The notes beneath the pieces are model-generated. The model saw only the letters and a list, made by a program, of their open reading frames with translations, had not been told where the DNA came from and did not search any database. A DNA stretch of 64,000 bases, from assembly GCA_013284265.1 (NCBI GenBank), contig JABTBR010000021.1:1-64000 (forward strand), given 5' to 3'. Positions 8,679 through 16,797 of the stretch are shown here, piece by piece. Position 1 is the first letter of the stretch, and every line of letters begins with the position of its first letter. The position numbers and the translations under genes were made by a program. Origin of the DNA: Oxalobacteraceae bacterium. Lineage in GTDB: Bacteria; Pseudomonadota; Gammaproteobacteria; Burkholderiales; Burkholderiaceae_D.

Positions 8679-9557
8679 ATGACAGAATCAACAGAACCGT
8701 TTTCCTACCACAAGGCGTTCGCCCGCAACATCGGCTGGCTCACCCATGCCGAGCAAGATGAGCTGCGCCACAAGCGCATCGCCATCGCCGGCATGGGCGG
8801 CGTGGGCGGCGTGCATCTGCTGACCCTGGCACGGCTGGGCATAGGCGCCTTCCACCTGGCCGACTTCGACAACTTCGACATCGCCAACTTCAACCGCCAG
8901 GTCGGCGCCAGCATGTCCACCCTGGGCCAGCCCAAGGTCGAGGTGCTGGCCGACATGGCCAGGGACATCAATCCCGAGCTGCACATCACCCGCTTCCCCA
9001 CCGGCGTGACCGACGCCAACCGCGCCGCCTTCCTGGAGGGCGTGGACCTGTACATGGATTCGCTCGACTTCTTCGCCTTCGGCGCGCGCCAGGCCATCTT
9101 CGCCGCCTGCGCGCGGCTGGCCATTCCCGCCGTCACCGCCGCGCCGCTGGGCATGGGCACGGCCCTGCTCAATTTCCTGCCCGGCCACATGAGCTTTGAA
9201 GACTATTTCGGCTGGGGCGAGCTGCCCGACGCCGACAAGGCCGCGCGCTTCCTGGTCGGGCTGGCGCCGGCCGGCCTGCACGGGCCCTATCTGGTCGACC
9301 CCAGCGCCATCAATCTGGCCGAGCGGCGCGGGCCGTCCACCATCATGGCCTGCCAGCTGTGCGCCGGCGCGGCCGCCACCGAGGCGCTCAAGATCCTGCT
9401 GGGCCGCGGCGACGTGCGCCCGGCCCCGCACGGCCTGCACTTCGACGCCTACCGCAACAAGCTGGTCCATACCTGGCGCCCCGGCGGGCACCGCAACCCC
9501 TTGCAAAGGCTGGCGCTGATGCTGCTCAAGCGCCGCCAGACAGGAGCGCGTCCATGA
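8679..9557 (+). CDS. ThiF/MoeB-like E1 adenylyltransferase
   Basis: This 292-aa protein belongs to the E1-like adenylyltransferase family. It has a Rossmann nucleotide-binding loop GMGGVGG near residue 38, the acidic strand DFDNFDIANFNRQ, and a C-terminal CQLCAG segment where the family often carries its reactive cysteine. The usual pair of CxxC zinc motifs of MoeB/ThiF is not visible. Such enzymes activate a C-terminal carboxylate of a small protein or peptide with ATP. The stop overlaps the start of the nitroreductase-like gene (ATGA), so they are coupled. In the mycobacterial Rv1355c/MoeY type these two domains are fused. The substrate here is unknown, and no ubiquitin-like partner gene is adjacent. 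Confidence 0.85.
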   Translation: MTESTEPFSYHKAFARNIGWLTHAEQDELRHKRIAIAGMGGVGGVHLLTLARLGIGAFHLADFDNFDIANFNRQVGASMSTLGQPKVEVLADMARDINPELHITRFPTGVTDANRAAFLEGVDLYMDSLDFFAFGARQAIFAACARLAIPAVTAAPLGMGTALLNFLPGHMSFEDYFGWGELPDADKAARFLVGLAPAGLHGPYLVDPSAINLAERRGPSTIMACQLCAGAAATEALKILLGRGDVRPAPHGLHFDAYRNKLVHTWRPGGHRNPLQRLALMLLKRRQTGARP

Positions 9558-10654
9558 CTACCCATCCTCCTCCGCTCGACCAGACGCTGGAACAAATCCT
9601 CGACCTGGCGCGCTGGGCGCCGAGCGGCGACAATAACCAGAACTGGCGTTTCGAAATCCTCGACCCGCGCCGCATCGTCGTGCACGGCAACGACACGCGC
9701 GAACATTGCGTCTACGACCTCGACGGCCATCCCAGCCAGATCTCGCTGGGCGCCCTGCTCGAAACCATGGCCATCGCCGCCAGCACCTTCCACCTGGAGC
9801 TGCAGGTCGAGCGCCGCGCCGGCCTGCCCGAGGCCAGGCCCACCTTCGACGTGCGCTTCAGCGCGGCGCCCTGGCTGGCGCCCGACCCGCTGGCCAGCGC
9901 CATCCGCAGCCGCAGCGTGCAGCGCCGGCCGCTCAGCACCCGCCCCCTGAGCAGCAGCGAAAAAGCCACGCTGAACGCGGCCCTGCCCACAGGCTACAGC
10001 GTGCTGTGGCTGGACCGGCCCGGCCAGCGCGGCGCCATGGCGCGCCTGCTCTACCGCAACGCCCATCTGCGCCTGACCATGCCCGAAGCCCTGCAGACCC
10101 ACCGCGCCGTGATCGAATGGGGCGCGCGCTTCAGCGAAGACCGCATGCCCGACCAGGCCCTGGGCGTCGACGCGATGACGGCCAGGCTGATGCGCTGGGT
10201 CATGCAGAACTGGCAGCGTGTCGACTTCTTTAACACCTGGCTGGCGGGCACGGTGGCGCCGCGGGTGCAGATGGACCTGATCCCGGCGCTGGCCTGCGCC
10301 GCCCATTTCGTGCTGCAGGCGGCCCAGCCGCCGCGCGGCATCGACGACTACGTGGCCGCCGGCCGCGCCATGCAGCGCTTCTGGCTGACCGCCACCCAGC
10401 TGGGCCTGCAAATGCAGCCGGAACTGACGCCGCTGATCTTCGCGCGCTATGTGCGCGAGCAGCGCAGCTTTTCCGGCACGCCCGGCAAGCAGGCCGAGGC
10501 GACGGCGCTGGCGCGCCGCACCGCCAAGCTGATCGGTGAGCAGACGCTGGAGCACGCCGTCTTCATGGGCCGCATCGGTTCCGGCGCGCCGGCCCGCTCG
10601 CGCTCGCTGCGGCGTCCGCTGACCCAGCTCATCGTCGCGGCGGCGCCGCACTGA
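9554..10654 (+). CDS. Nitroreductase-like protein (MoeY C-terminal type)
   Basis: This 366-aa protein is related to flavin-dependent nitroreductases. The N-terminal motif LARWAPSGDNNQNWRFEI is the FMN-site signature, and a second duplicated-half segment, AIRSRSVQRRPLSTRPLS, resembles the same motif. It is much longer than a classic nitroreductase (about 200 aa), as seen in Rv1355c-like proteins and other diverged members. It has no signal peptide. The start ATG overlaps the upstream stop by 4 bases. Together with the E1-like partner it probably performs activation followed by a redox step on one substrate. That is inference from operon structure. Confidence 0.75.
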   Translation: MTTHPPPLDQTLEQILDLARWAPSGDNNQNWRFEILDPRRIVVHGNDTREHCVYDLDGHPSQISLGALLETMAIAASTFHLELQVERRAGLPEARPTFDVRFSAAPWLAPDPLASAIRSRSVQRRPLSTRPLSSSEKATLNAALPTGYSVLWLDRPGQRGAMARLLYRNAHLRLTMPEALQTHRAVIEWGARFSEDRMPDQALGVDAMTARLMRWVMQNWQRVDFFNTWLAGTVAPRVQMDLIPALACAAHFVLQAAQPPRGIDDYVAAGRAMQRFWLTATQLGLQMQPELTPLIFARYVREQRSFSGTPGKQAEATALARRTAKLIGEQTLEHAVFMGRIGSGAPARSRSLRRPLTQLIVAAAPH

Positions 10655-10693
10655 AGGGCGCCGCCAAGCGAGCCAGCCTGCCAAGGAGTTGCC

Positions 10694-11368
10694 ATGCGTG
10701 CCATCAAACCCGGCCAGATCCTGCTGTTCCTGCTGCTGCTGGCGCTGATCCTGGCGCTCGGCATCGGCGCCACCGCGCTGCTGCTCGGACGCGCGCCGCT
10801 GGGCGACTTCCGCGGCGTCGTGCTGCTGCTGGCCGGCATTGTTCTGGTCTATCTCGCCGCCTTCATCGTCTACCGCCTGTTCCTGCGCCTGCTCCCCTTG
10901 CAGGAAGGCAGCATTCCAGAGCACTCGCGCGCCGAACTGAGCGCCAACGTCAACATCCTGTTCTATCTGCTGCTGTTCAACACCCTGGTGCGCAGCCATG
11001 TGCTGCCGGTACCCATCATGCGCCTGGTCTATCTGGCGCTGGGCGCCCGGCTGGGCGGCAATACCTACAGCGCCGGCGCCCTGCTCGACCCGCCGCTGAC
11101 CGAGATCGGCAGCAACAGCATCGTCGGCCATGACGCGGTGATCTTCGCCCACGTGATCGAGGGCAGCAAGCTCGAACTCAAGCGCGTGCGCATCGGCGAC
11201 GGCGTCACCATCGGCGCCATGGCCATCGTCATGGCCGGCGTGACCATCGGCGACGGCGCCATCGTCTCGGCCGGCGCGGTGGTCGGCAAGGATACCCACA
11301 TCGGCGCCGGCGAAATCTGGGGCGGCGTGCCGGCCCGCCTGCTGCGCGCGGCGCCCGCCGGGGCCTGA
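10694..11368 (+). CDS. Membrane-anchored hexapeptide-repeat acyltransferase
   Basis: This 224-aa protein has two hydrophobic segments at about residues 8-30 and 38-62. A left-handed beta-helix follows (about 125-215), visible as repeating IG-S-, VTIGDGAIVSAGAVVG-like hexapeptides and the ending GGVPARLLR shared with CysE/maltose acetyltransferase relatives. It lies 39 bases after the nitroreductase-like gene with a good AAGGAG ribosome site and is probably in the same operon. The likely function is acyl transfer to a small molecule or sugar at the membrane. The substrate is unknown. Confidence 0.8.
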   Translation: MRAIKPGQILLFLLLLALILALGIGATALLLGRAPLGDFRGVVLLLAGIVLVYLAAFIVYRLFLRLLPLQEGSIPEHSRAELSANVNILFYLLLFNTLVRSHVLPVPIMRLVYLALGARLGGNTYSAGALLDPPLTEIGSNSIVGHDAVIFAHVIEGSKLELKRVRIGDGVTIGAMAIVMAGVTIGDGAIVSAGAVVGKDTHIGAGEIWGGVPARLLRAAPAGA

Positions 11369-11474
11369 GGCTTGCGGGTCCACCAGCGGGCCCCTGGCGG
11401 ATTTTTTTACAGCGCGGCCCATCAATTGCGTTCCTCTCTTTTCAAGCCATTGTTTCCAATCACAATCCTCCCAC

Positions 11475-11490
11475 TGGCAAACATTTTGCT
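11475..11490 (+). promoter_or_regulatory. Sigma-54 promoter of PEP-CTERM gene 1
   Basis: TGGCAAACATTTTGCT matches the -24/-12 consensus (TGGCA and TTGC with correct spacing) and ends 73 bases before the ATG. A second element, a T-run followed by ACAGCG (11402-11414), lies exactly 60 bases upstream, as in the two paralogues, and is a candidate activator site. Confidence 0.82.
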
Positions 11491-11563
11491 ACTCAAAACA
11501 GACGGTCCCTCTTTCCGGGACATGTCCTGGCAGCACCCTCCGAACTTTCTTGCGGGAGTAGCT

Positions 11564-12505
11564 ATGAAACATCTGATTCAGACCCTGGGCGCCGCGCTGG
11601 TGGCGGCAACGCTTGCCGCACCAGCCGCCACGGCCGGCACGCTCGTCGGCGTGGCCGGCACCACCCCCGGCGTCTACGACACCTACGCCGATCTGTGGAC
11701 CAACATCACCGACACCGGCGTGTCCACCAACTTCGTTCCCGGCACGCTGGTTGGCGGGTCAAGCGGGGGACCGGCCTATATCACCGAATTCCGCACCCAG
11801 GCACTGGTCGGCACCATGAGCAATAGCGCGCTGTCCGCCCTCGTCACCCCTCCCGACCTCAACCACAGCTTTGAGCTCAGCAAGGTGGTGCGCTTCCAGG
11901 AACGGATCGATTTCCAGACCGCCGACACGGTCCACTTTACCCTGCCCACCAGCCAGGATGCCTCCATGGATGTCGATCCCGGCCATGGCGGGGTGCAGAA
12001 CTTCGCCATCTACTTCGACCGCCTGTCGCCTGCTTCGCCCGCTGCCAGCAGCCGCGCCATTCAAGGCAACGGCCCCGGCACGGTGCGCTGCTACGGCGCC
12101 GGCGTGAGCTCGGCCGGCTGCGGCGGCGTGGGCGATACCGATGGCGACGGCGTGCTGGCCATGTCCGGCCACCTGATCTTCAACGACGCCAGTTTCGTCG
12201 CCAACGGCAGCACCGGCACCGGTTCTTCCGACGCGCGCTTCATGATCGATTTCGTCCATCCCGATTTTTTCGATGTGCCCGTCGGCGCCATCTTTATCGA
12301 CAAGGTCACCTCCACGATGAATGTGCCATCGTTCTTCACGCCGGCGCTCATGTGGGACGGCACCTCTTCCTCCACCTTGCCTTACTTTAAGGTCGATTCC
12401 TCGCAAAGCTTTATCCAGGCCGTGCCTGAACCTGCGTCGGCGACCATGCTGGGACTGGGCATGGCGGTTCTGGCGCTGGCCGGCCTGCGCCGGGCACGAT
12501 CCTGA
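11564..12505 (+). CDS. PEP-CTERM surface protein, paralogue 1
   Basis: This 313-aa exported protein has a signal peptide with an Ala-rich core (residues 1-25, cleavage near AATAG). The C-terminal sorting signal is the VPEPAS motif, a hydrophobic stretch, then RRARS, the hallmark handled by exosortase (XrtA/EpsH). The middle carries YDTYADLWTN, FDRLSPASP and a two-cysteine segment (RCYGAGVSSAGCGG) followed by DTDGDG, a calcium-loop-like sequence. It is the most diverged of three tandem copies. Its role is unknown; such proteins are secreted or surface-retained and are linked to exopolysaccharide and floc formation. No exosortase gene is in the window. The start is set by GGGAG upstream of the ATG and by the signal peptide. 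Confidence 0.92.
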   Translation: MKHLIQTLGAALVAATLAAPAATAGTLVGVAGTTPGVYDTYADLWTNITDTGVSTNFVPGTLVGGSSGGPAYITEFRTQALVGTMSNSALSALVTPPDLNHSFELSKVVRFQERIDFQTADTVHFTLPTSQDASMDVDPGHGGVQNFAIYFDRLSPASPAASSRAIQGNGPGTVRCYGAGVSSAGCGGVGDTDGDGVLAMSGHLIFNDASFVANGSTGTGSSDARFMIDFVHPDFFDVPVGAIFIDKVTSTMNVPSFFTPALMWDGTSSSTLPYFKVDSSQSFIQAVPEPASATMLGLGMAVLALAGLRRARS

Positions 12506-12720
12506 ACCACGCCTTCCTTGCACGGCGGCGCCGGCCGGTGCCGCCGGTCCACCGCTGTGCTGCCGTGCCGCAGCGGGCTCAACAAGCGGCACCATGGCCG
12601 CGTCCGCCAATACCAGACGCATGCCGGACCGCGCTGCCTGTGCCGGTTTTTTTTACAGCGCCGCCCGTGGAGATGCGCCGCCGCTGTTCAAGCCCTTGAT
12701 TTCAATCACAGCCCTCCCGC

Positions 12721-12736
12721 TGGCAGACATTTTGCT
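12721..12736 (+). promoter_or_regulatory. Sigma-54 promoter of PEP-CTERM gene 2
   Basis: TGGCAGACATTTTGCT fits the -24/-12 consensus and ends 73 bases before the ATG, as in gene 1. The T-run plus ACAGCG element (12647-12660) is again exactly 60 bases upstream. The 304-base space between genes 1 and 2 is otherwise non-coding. Confidence 0.82.
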
Positions 12737-12809
12737 CCTGTCTTGCTACGGTCCCGCACTCCGGGATTCGATCTGGCAGCCCCATCCAAATTTTCTTGAG
12801 GGAATAAAC

Positions 12810-13763
12810 ATGAAACAGCTTACCCTGACCCTTGGCGCCGCCCTGGTAGCGGCATCCCTTGCCGCTCCAGCCGCCATGGCTGGCCCGCTCATCGGCCTCT
12901 CCAGTGGCGGCAACGGCATCTACGACACCTATGCGGATCTCTGGACCAATGTCACCGATACCGGCGTGGCGACCGGCTTCGTTCTCGGCACGCAGGTCGG
13001 TGGCCCCGGCGGCGTCGCGCCCTATCTGACCGAACTGCGCACGCAGACCATCGTTGGCACTATGAGCGATAGCAACATCCCGGCCCTCGTCACACCTGCC
13101 AACCTCAATGCGACTTTTGAGCTCAGTAAAGTGGTGCGTTTCCAGCAACTGGTCGATTCGCAAAACGCCACGACGGCCCACTTCACCCTGCCCGGTAGCC
13201 AGTCGCTAGCCATGGATGTCGATCCCCTGCATGCCGGCGTACAAAACTTCGCCGTCTATTTCGACCGCCTGTCGCCCGCCTCGCCCGGTGCCAACAGCCG
13301 TGCCGTTCCGGGTAACGGCCCGGCCACGGTGCGCTGCTACGGCGCCGGCGTAACCTCGGTAGGCTGCGGCGGCGTGGGCGATACCGACGCCGACGGCGTA
13401 CTGGCCATGTCCGGCCACCTGATCTTCAGCGATGCCAGTTTCACCGTCTCCACCACCGACCCCGCTGTCGGTACCGGCTCCTTCGATTCGCGCTTCATGA
13501 TCGATTACGTCGATCCGCTCTATCTCGATGTGGTCAGCGGTTCCATCTTCGTCGACAAATTTACCGGCACCACCAATCTGCCCTCCTTCTTCCAGCCCGA
13601 TGTCATGTGGGATGGCACCTCGGCCACCAATATTCCTTACCTCAAGGTCGACTCCTCGCAAAGCTTCGCCACGCTCGCCGTGCCTGAGCCCGCGACGCTG
13701 GCCTTGCTCGGCCTGGGCATGGCGGGCATGGCGCTGGGCAGCCGCCGCAAGGTGAACGCCTGA
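12810..13763 (+). CDS. PEP-CTERM surface protein, paralogue 2
   Basis: This 317-aa paralogue has the same architecture: signal peptide (1-25, ending AAMAG), shared YDTYADLWTN and FDRLSPASPGANSRA blocks, the cysteine pair RCYGAGVTSVGCGG with DTDADG, and the C-terminus VPEPATLALLGLGMAGMA then SRRK. It is closer to paralogue 3 than to 1. GAGGGA precedes the start by a normal distance. A tandem set with separate, similar promoters suggests duplication of the whole transcription unit, with possible dosage or phase-like surface variation. Binding partner and function are unknown. Confidence 0.92.
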   Translation: MKQLTLTLGAALVAASLAAPAAMAGPLIGLSSGGNGIYDTYADLWTNVTDTGVATGFVLGTQVGGPGGVAPYLTELRTQTIVGTMSDSNIPALVTPANLNATFELSKVVRFQQLVDSQNATTAHFTLPGSQSLAMDVDPLHAGVQNFAVYFDRLSPASPGANSRAVPGNGPATVRCYGAGVTSVGCGGVGDTDADGVLAMSGHLIFSDASFTVSTTDPAVGTGSFDSRFMIDYVDPLYLDVVSGSIFVDKFTGTTNLPSFFQPDVMWDGTSATNIPYLKVDSSQSFATLAVPEPATLALLGLGMAGMALGSRRKVNA

Positions 13764-14068
13764 CACGAGGGGCAGCAAGCACCCGTCCTCAGCGGCGCCA
13801 AGCGGCGCCGTTTCCCCTCCCCCCTCGCCTTTTTTTCTTGGTATTTTCCTTGGTATTTTCCTTGGCACGCTCCCCGGAATTTCCCCGCTATCTCCCGCAA
13901 TTTCCCCCGTCTCCGGCCTGGCCTGGATCGACCGCCGCACCGTGAGCGGCGCGCGGCCCCACGCGACCATCGTCATGCATGCGGTCCCTGCCGGTTTTTT
14001 TTACAGCGTCGCCACCGCAGATGACCCCGCATATGCCAAGTCATTGATTCCATTCACACCAACTTTGC

Positions 14069-14084
14069 TGGCAAACATCTTGCT
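14069..14084 (+). promoter_or_regulatory. Sigma-54 promoter of PEP-CTERM gene 3
   Basis: TGGCAAACATCTTGCT fits the -24/-12 consensus. The T-run plus ACAGCG element (13995-14008) is again 60 bases upstream, but the leader to the ATG is 95 bases instead of 73. The 416-base gap before gene 3 also holds a hairpin of GGCGCC halves (near 13790-13815) and short CTTGGTATTTTC repeats at about 13838-13865. Confidence 0.8.
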
Positions 14085-14179
14085 CTTAGCTGGCTACGGT
14101 CCCGCTCACTGGGATTCGTCCCGGCAGCAAATCAAACTCTTACTCAAACCTTGTCCGAACCTTTTTTGCGGGAGTACAC

Positions 14180-15124
14180 ATGAAACACCTCACTCTGACT
14201 TTTGGCGCCGCCCTGGTCGCGGCAAGCTTCGCCGCTCCGGCAGCCATCGCCGCGCCTGTCATCGGCCTGTCCAGCGGCGGCAACGGCATCTATGATACCT
14301 ATGCCGATCTGTGGACCAATGTCACCGACACCGGTTTATCGACCGGCTTCGTGCCCGGCCTGATCGTCGGCGGCCCCGGCGGCGCGGCGCCCTACCTCAC
14401 CGAGCTGCGCACGCAGATGATCGTCGGCACCATGTCCAACAGCAATATCCCTGCCATCGTCACGCCCGCTGGTCTCAACGGCAATTTTGAAATCAGCAAA
14501 GTCGTGCGCTTCCAGCAACTGGTCGATTCGCAAACGGCCACCACGGCGCACTTCACGCTGCCCGGCAGCCAGTCGCTGGCCATGGATGTCGATCCCCTGC
14601 ATGCCGGCGTGCAAAACATCGCCATCTACTTCGATCGCCTGTCGCCCGCTTCGCCCGGCGCCAACAGCCGCGCCATTCCCGGTAACGGCCCGGCCACGGT
14701 GCGCTGCTATGGCGCCGGCGTAACCTCAGTAGGCTGCGGCGGCGTGGGCGATACCGATGGCGACGGCATCCTGGCCATGTCCGGCCACCTGGTCTTCAGC
14801 GATGCCAGTTTCACCGCCAGCGGCGTGATCGGTACCGGCTCCTTCGACTCGCGCTTCATGATCGACTATGTCGATCCCACCTACCTCGATCTGGTCACCG
14901 GATCGATCTTCATCGACAAAATCACGGGCACCACCAATGTGCCGTCCTTCTTCACGCCGGACGTCATGTGGGACGGCACCTCGCCCACCACGGTGCCTTA
15001 CCTGAAAGTCGATTCTTCGCAAAGCTTCACGGCGCTGGCCGTGCCTGAACCGGCCACGCTGGCCTTGCTGGGTTTGGGGATGGCGGGCATGGCGCTGGGC
15101 GGCCGCCGCAAAACAGCAGCCTGA
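14180..15124 (+). CDS. PEP-CTERM surface protein, paralogue 3
   Basis: This 314-aa paralogue has a signal peptide (1-25, ending AAIAAP), the same central blocks and cysteine pair as paralogue 2, a DTDGDG loop, and the C-terminal VPEPATLALLGLGMAGMALGGRRK sorting region. It is highly similar to paralogue 2 and is followed by a strong terminator. Ribosome site GGGAG precedes the ATG. Expected to be exported, then processed by an exosortase encoded elsewhere. Confidence 0.92.
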   Translation: MKHLTLTFGAALVAASFAAPAAIAAPVIGLSSGGNGIYDTYADLWTNVTDTGLSTGFVPGLIVGGPGGAAPYLTELRTQMIVGTMSNSNIPAIVTPAGLNGNFEISKVVRFQQLVDSQTATTAHFTLPGSQSLAMDVDPLHAGVQNIAIYFDRLSPASPGANSRAIPGNGPATVRCYGAGVTSVGCGGVGDTDGDGILAMSGHLVFSDASFTASGVIGTGSFDSRFMIDYVDPTYLDLVTGSIFIDKITGTTNVPSFFTPDVMWDGTSPTTVPYLKVDSSQSFTALAVPEPATLALLGLGMAGMALGGRRKTAA

Positions 15125-15144
15125 TACACCTGCTTGCTTTGCCG

Positions 15145-15172
15145 AACGGCGCCTTTACGGCGCCGTTTTTTT
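15145..15172 (+). terminator. Terminator after PEP-CTERM gene 3
   Basis: AACGGCGCC (15145-15153) pairs with GGCGCCGTT (15159-15167) and runs into a T-stretch. It ends the PEP-CTERM cluster. Confidence 0.88.
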
Positions 15173-15210
15173 ATCATCGATGGTGTGCCATCCCGGAAGG
15201 CGTGTCAGGA

Positions 15211-15308
15211 TGTTGTGTCACCGTTGTTGTGTCACCGTTGTCGTGTCACCGTTGTCGTGTCACCGTTGTTGTGTCACCGATGCCGTGTCACCGGTGTGGT
15301 GTCACTGC
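15211..15308. repeat. 14-bp tandem repeat, seven units
   Basis: Seven contiguous units of consensus TGTYGTGTCACCGT span 98 bases; the last two units are degenerate. The array overlaps the stop codon of the glycosyltransferase (15302-15304 on the minus strand). There are no spacers, so this is not a CRISPR array. Confidence 0.9.
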
Positions 15309-16516
15309 TCTGCGCCGCCTGGATGGGCAGACAGGATGGCGTCCAAGCACCGCGCGGTATCGTACTGCCCGAATAGCCTGGCGATCGTCACGGCGCCCGC
15401 ATGGGCCTCGGCCCGCTCCAGCAAGTCGGCCGCGGCCACCCGCAGCACGGTTTCGCTCAGACGGTCCGCACGCAGCAGCATGCCCGCCCCCATGGCCACC
15501 ACGCCCTGCATGTTGAGGAACTGATCCAGGTTGCTGGCGATGCCCAGCACGGGCACGCCAGCCGCCAGCGCCTGCTGGCTGGTGGGACTGCCGCCATTGC
15601 AAATCACCAGACGGGCGCGGCGCGCCGCCGCGTCGCCCGGCAGGAAGGGCGCCACCCGCGCATTGGCCGGCACCTGGTCCAGCGTGATCTTGCCCGCCGT
15701 GGCCGCGATCACCGTCACCTGCAGCGGCGCCAGCGCGCGCAGCACCAGCGGCAGCAAGCGCCCCTGGCCGGAACTGCCCAGCGTCACGTAGACGACCACC
15801 GTTTCCGGCGGCAGCGCCTCCCACCAGTCCGGCGTGGCGATCGCCGGCGACCAGATCACCGGCCCCAGATAGCCATGCTGGGCCGGCAATCCATTGGCGG
15901 GAAACATTTGCGGAATGTCGGTGTAGCAGGTGCGGTCGGCATCGGTGTAGACCGTGCGCAGATCGTAACCCAGCGAGTCGAGCCCGAAGCGCCGGCGCAC
16001 CCGGTTCATCGGCCGGGTATGCAGCGCGAACGCCAGCGGCCGTACCGCGCGGAACAGGGAATTGGCCACGGCCAGCGGCAACAGCTTGCTCAGGCCGATT
16101 TCCGGCACCTGATAGCGCACCGCCACATAGGGGCTCCAGTAGGCATTGATCAGGGCAATATACGGCACCCCGGCCACCCGCGCCGACACCGATAGCGACA
16201 GGCGGAAGTCGCCGACGATGCGGTCCGGGCGCAACTCATTGATCAGGCGCAGGTCGTCTTCCACATAGCCGAGTAAAGTTTGCTCCTGGTACACGGGCTT
16301 GCCGGCTGCCAAGGCGGCGAGAAATTGCGCGCCCGGAATACTGTGGATGGCCCAGTGATTCAGTCCGCTTTGCTTGAAAAATTCTTCGTAGCCGGGCGCG
16401 CAGGCAAAGTGCAGCTCGTAGCGCTGCGGATCGAGCGCCTGGGCCAGCGCCAGCGGCCGCCCCACATGGGCCAGCGTGACGGCTTCGGCAATGAACAGGA
16501 TTTTCTGGCGGGGCAT
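15302..16516 (-). CDS. UGT/MGT-type glycosyltransferase
   Basis: This 404-aa protein belongs to the nucleotide-sugar glycosyltransferases of the GT1/GT-B fold. The N-terminal domain begins ILFIAEAVTLAHVGRPLALA, typical of the acceptor-binding half. The C-terminal half carries VVVYVTLGSSGQ and CNGGSPTSQQALAAGVPVL, the nucleotide-diphosphate sugar-binding signature. It is cytosolic or peripheral. The ATG at 16516 is preferred because the sequence upstream lacks family similarity and the protein then starts at its first strand. Its stop lies inside the 14-bp tandem repeat. Possible acceptors are lipids or secondary metabolites; no pathway neighbour is present. Confidence 0.85.
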   Translation of the reverse strand: MPRQKILFIAEAVTLAHVGRPLALAQALDPQRYELHFACAPGYEEFFKQSGLNHWAIHSIPGAQFLAALAAGKPVYQEQTLLGYVEDDLRLINELRPDRIVGDFRLSLSVSARVAGVPYIALINAYWSPYVAVRYQVPEIGLSKLLPLAVANSLFRAVRPLAFALHTRPMNRVRRRFGLDSLGYDLRTVYTDADRTCYTDIPQMFPANGLPAQHGYLGPVIWSPAIATPDWWEALPPETVVVYVTLGSSGQGRLLPLVLRALAPLQVTVIAATAGKITLDQVPANARVAPFLPGDAAARRARLVICNGGSPTSQQALAAGVPVLGIASNLDQFLNMQGVVAMGAGMLLRADRLSETVLRVAAADLLERAEAHAGAVTIARLFGQYDTARCLDAILSAHPGGAEQ

Positions 16517-16797
16517 GCAGGCTCGCTGGGACGTGGCGGAAGCGCCAGAATCCAGCTTGCTTTGCCCGGCGTGCTGCGGCTTTGATCTCGCACAAAGGTG
16601 CGCTGGCATGCAAAACGCAATTGTTGCGCCCCTCGTCCGAATCCTTGAGCTCGCCTGTCCCGATTAGACCTAGATCAAAGTCGCTCCAATATCGCGGGCA
16701 TATATTTTTCTCCGTAGCAGCTCCCTCCCCTTAACGGCGCCCGGCGCCCCAGACCGCCACGCCCATGACAACAGCCCGCCGTTGTGAAAGCTAGCCC

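Noticed and set aside
9449-11425. Minus-strand ORF opposite the nitroreductase and acyltransferase genes
   Set aside because: Antisense shadow with no recognisable domain; the plus-strand operon is well supported.
15211-15308. CRISPR array
   Set aside because: Units are contiguous 14-mers without spacers and no cas gene is near.
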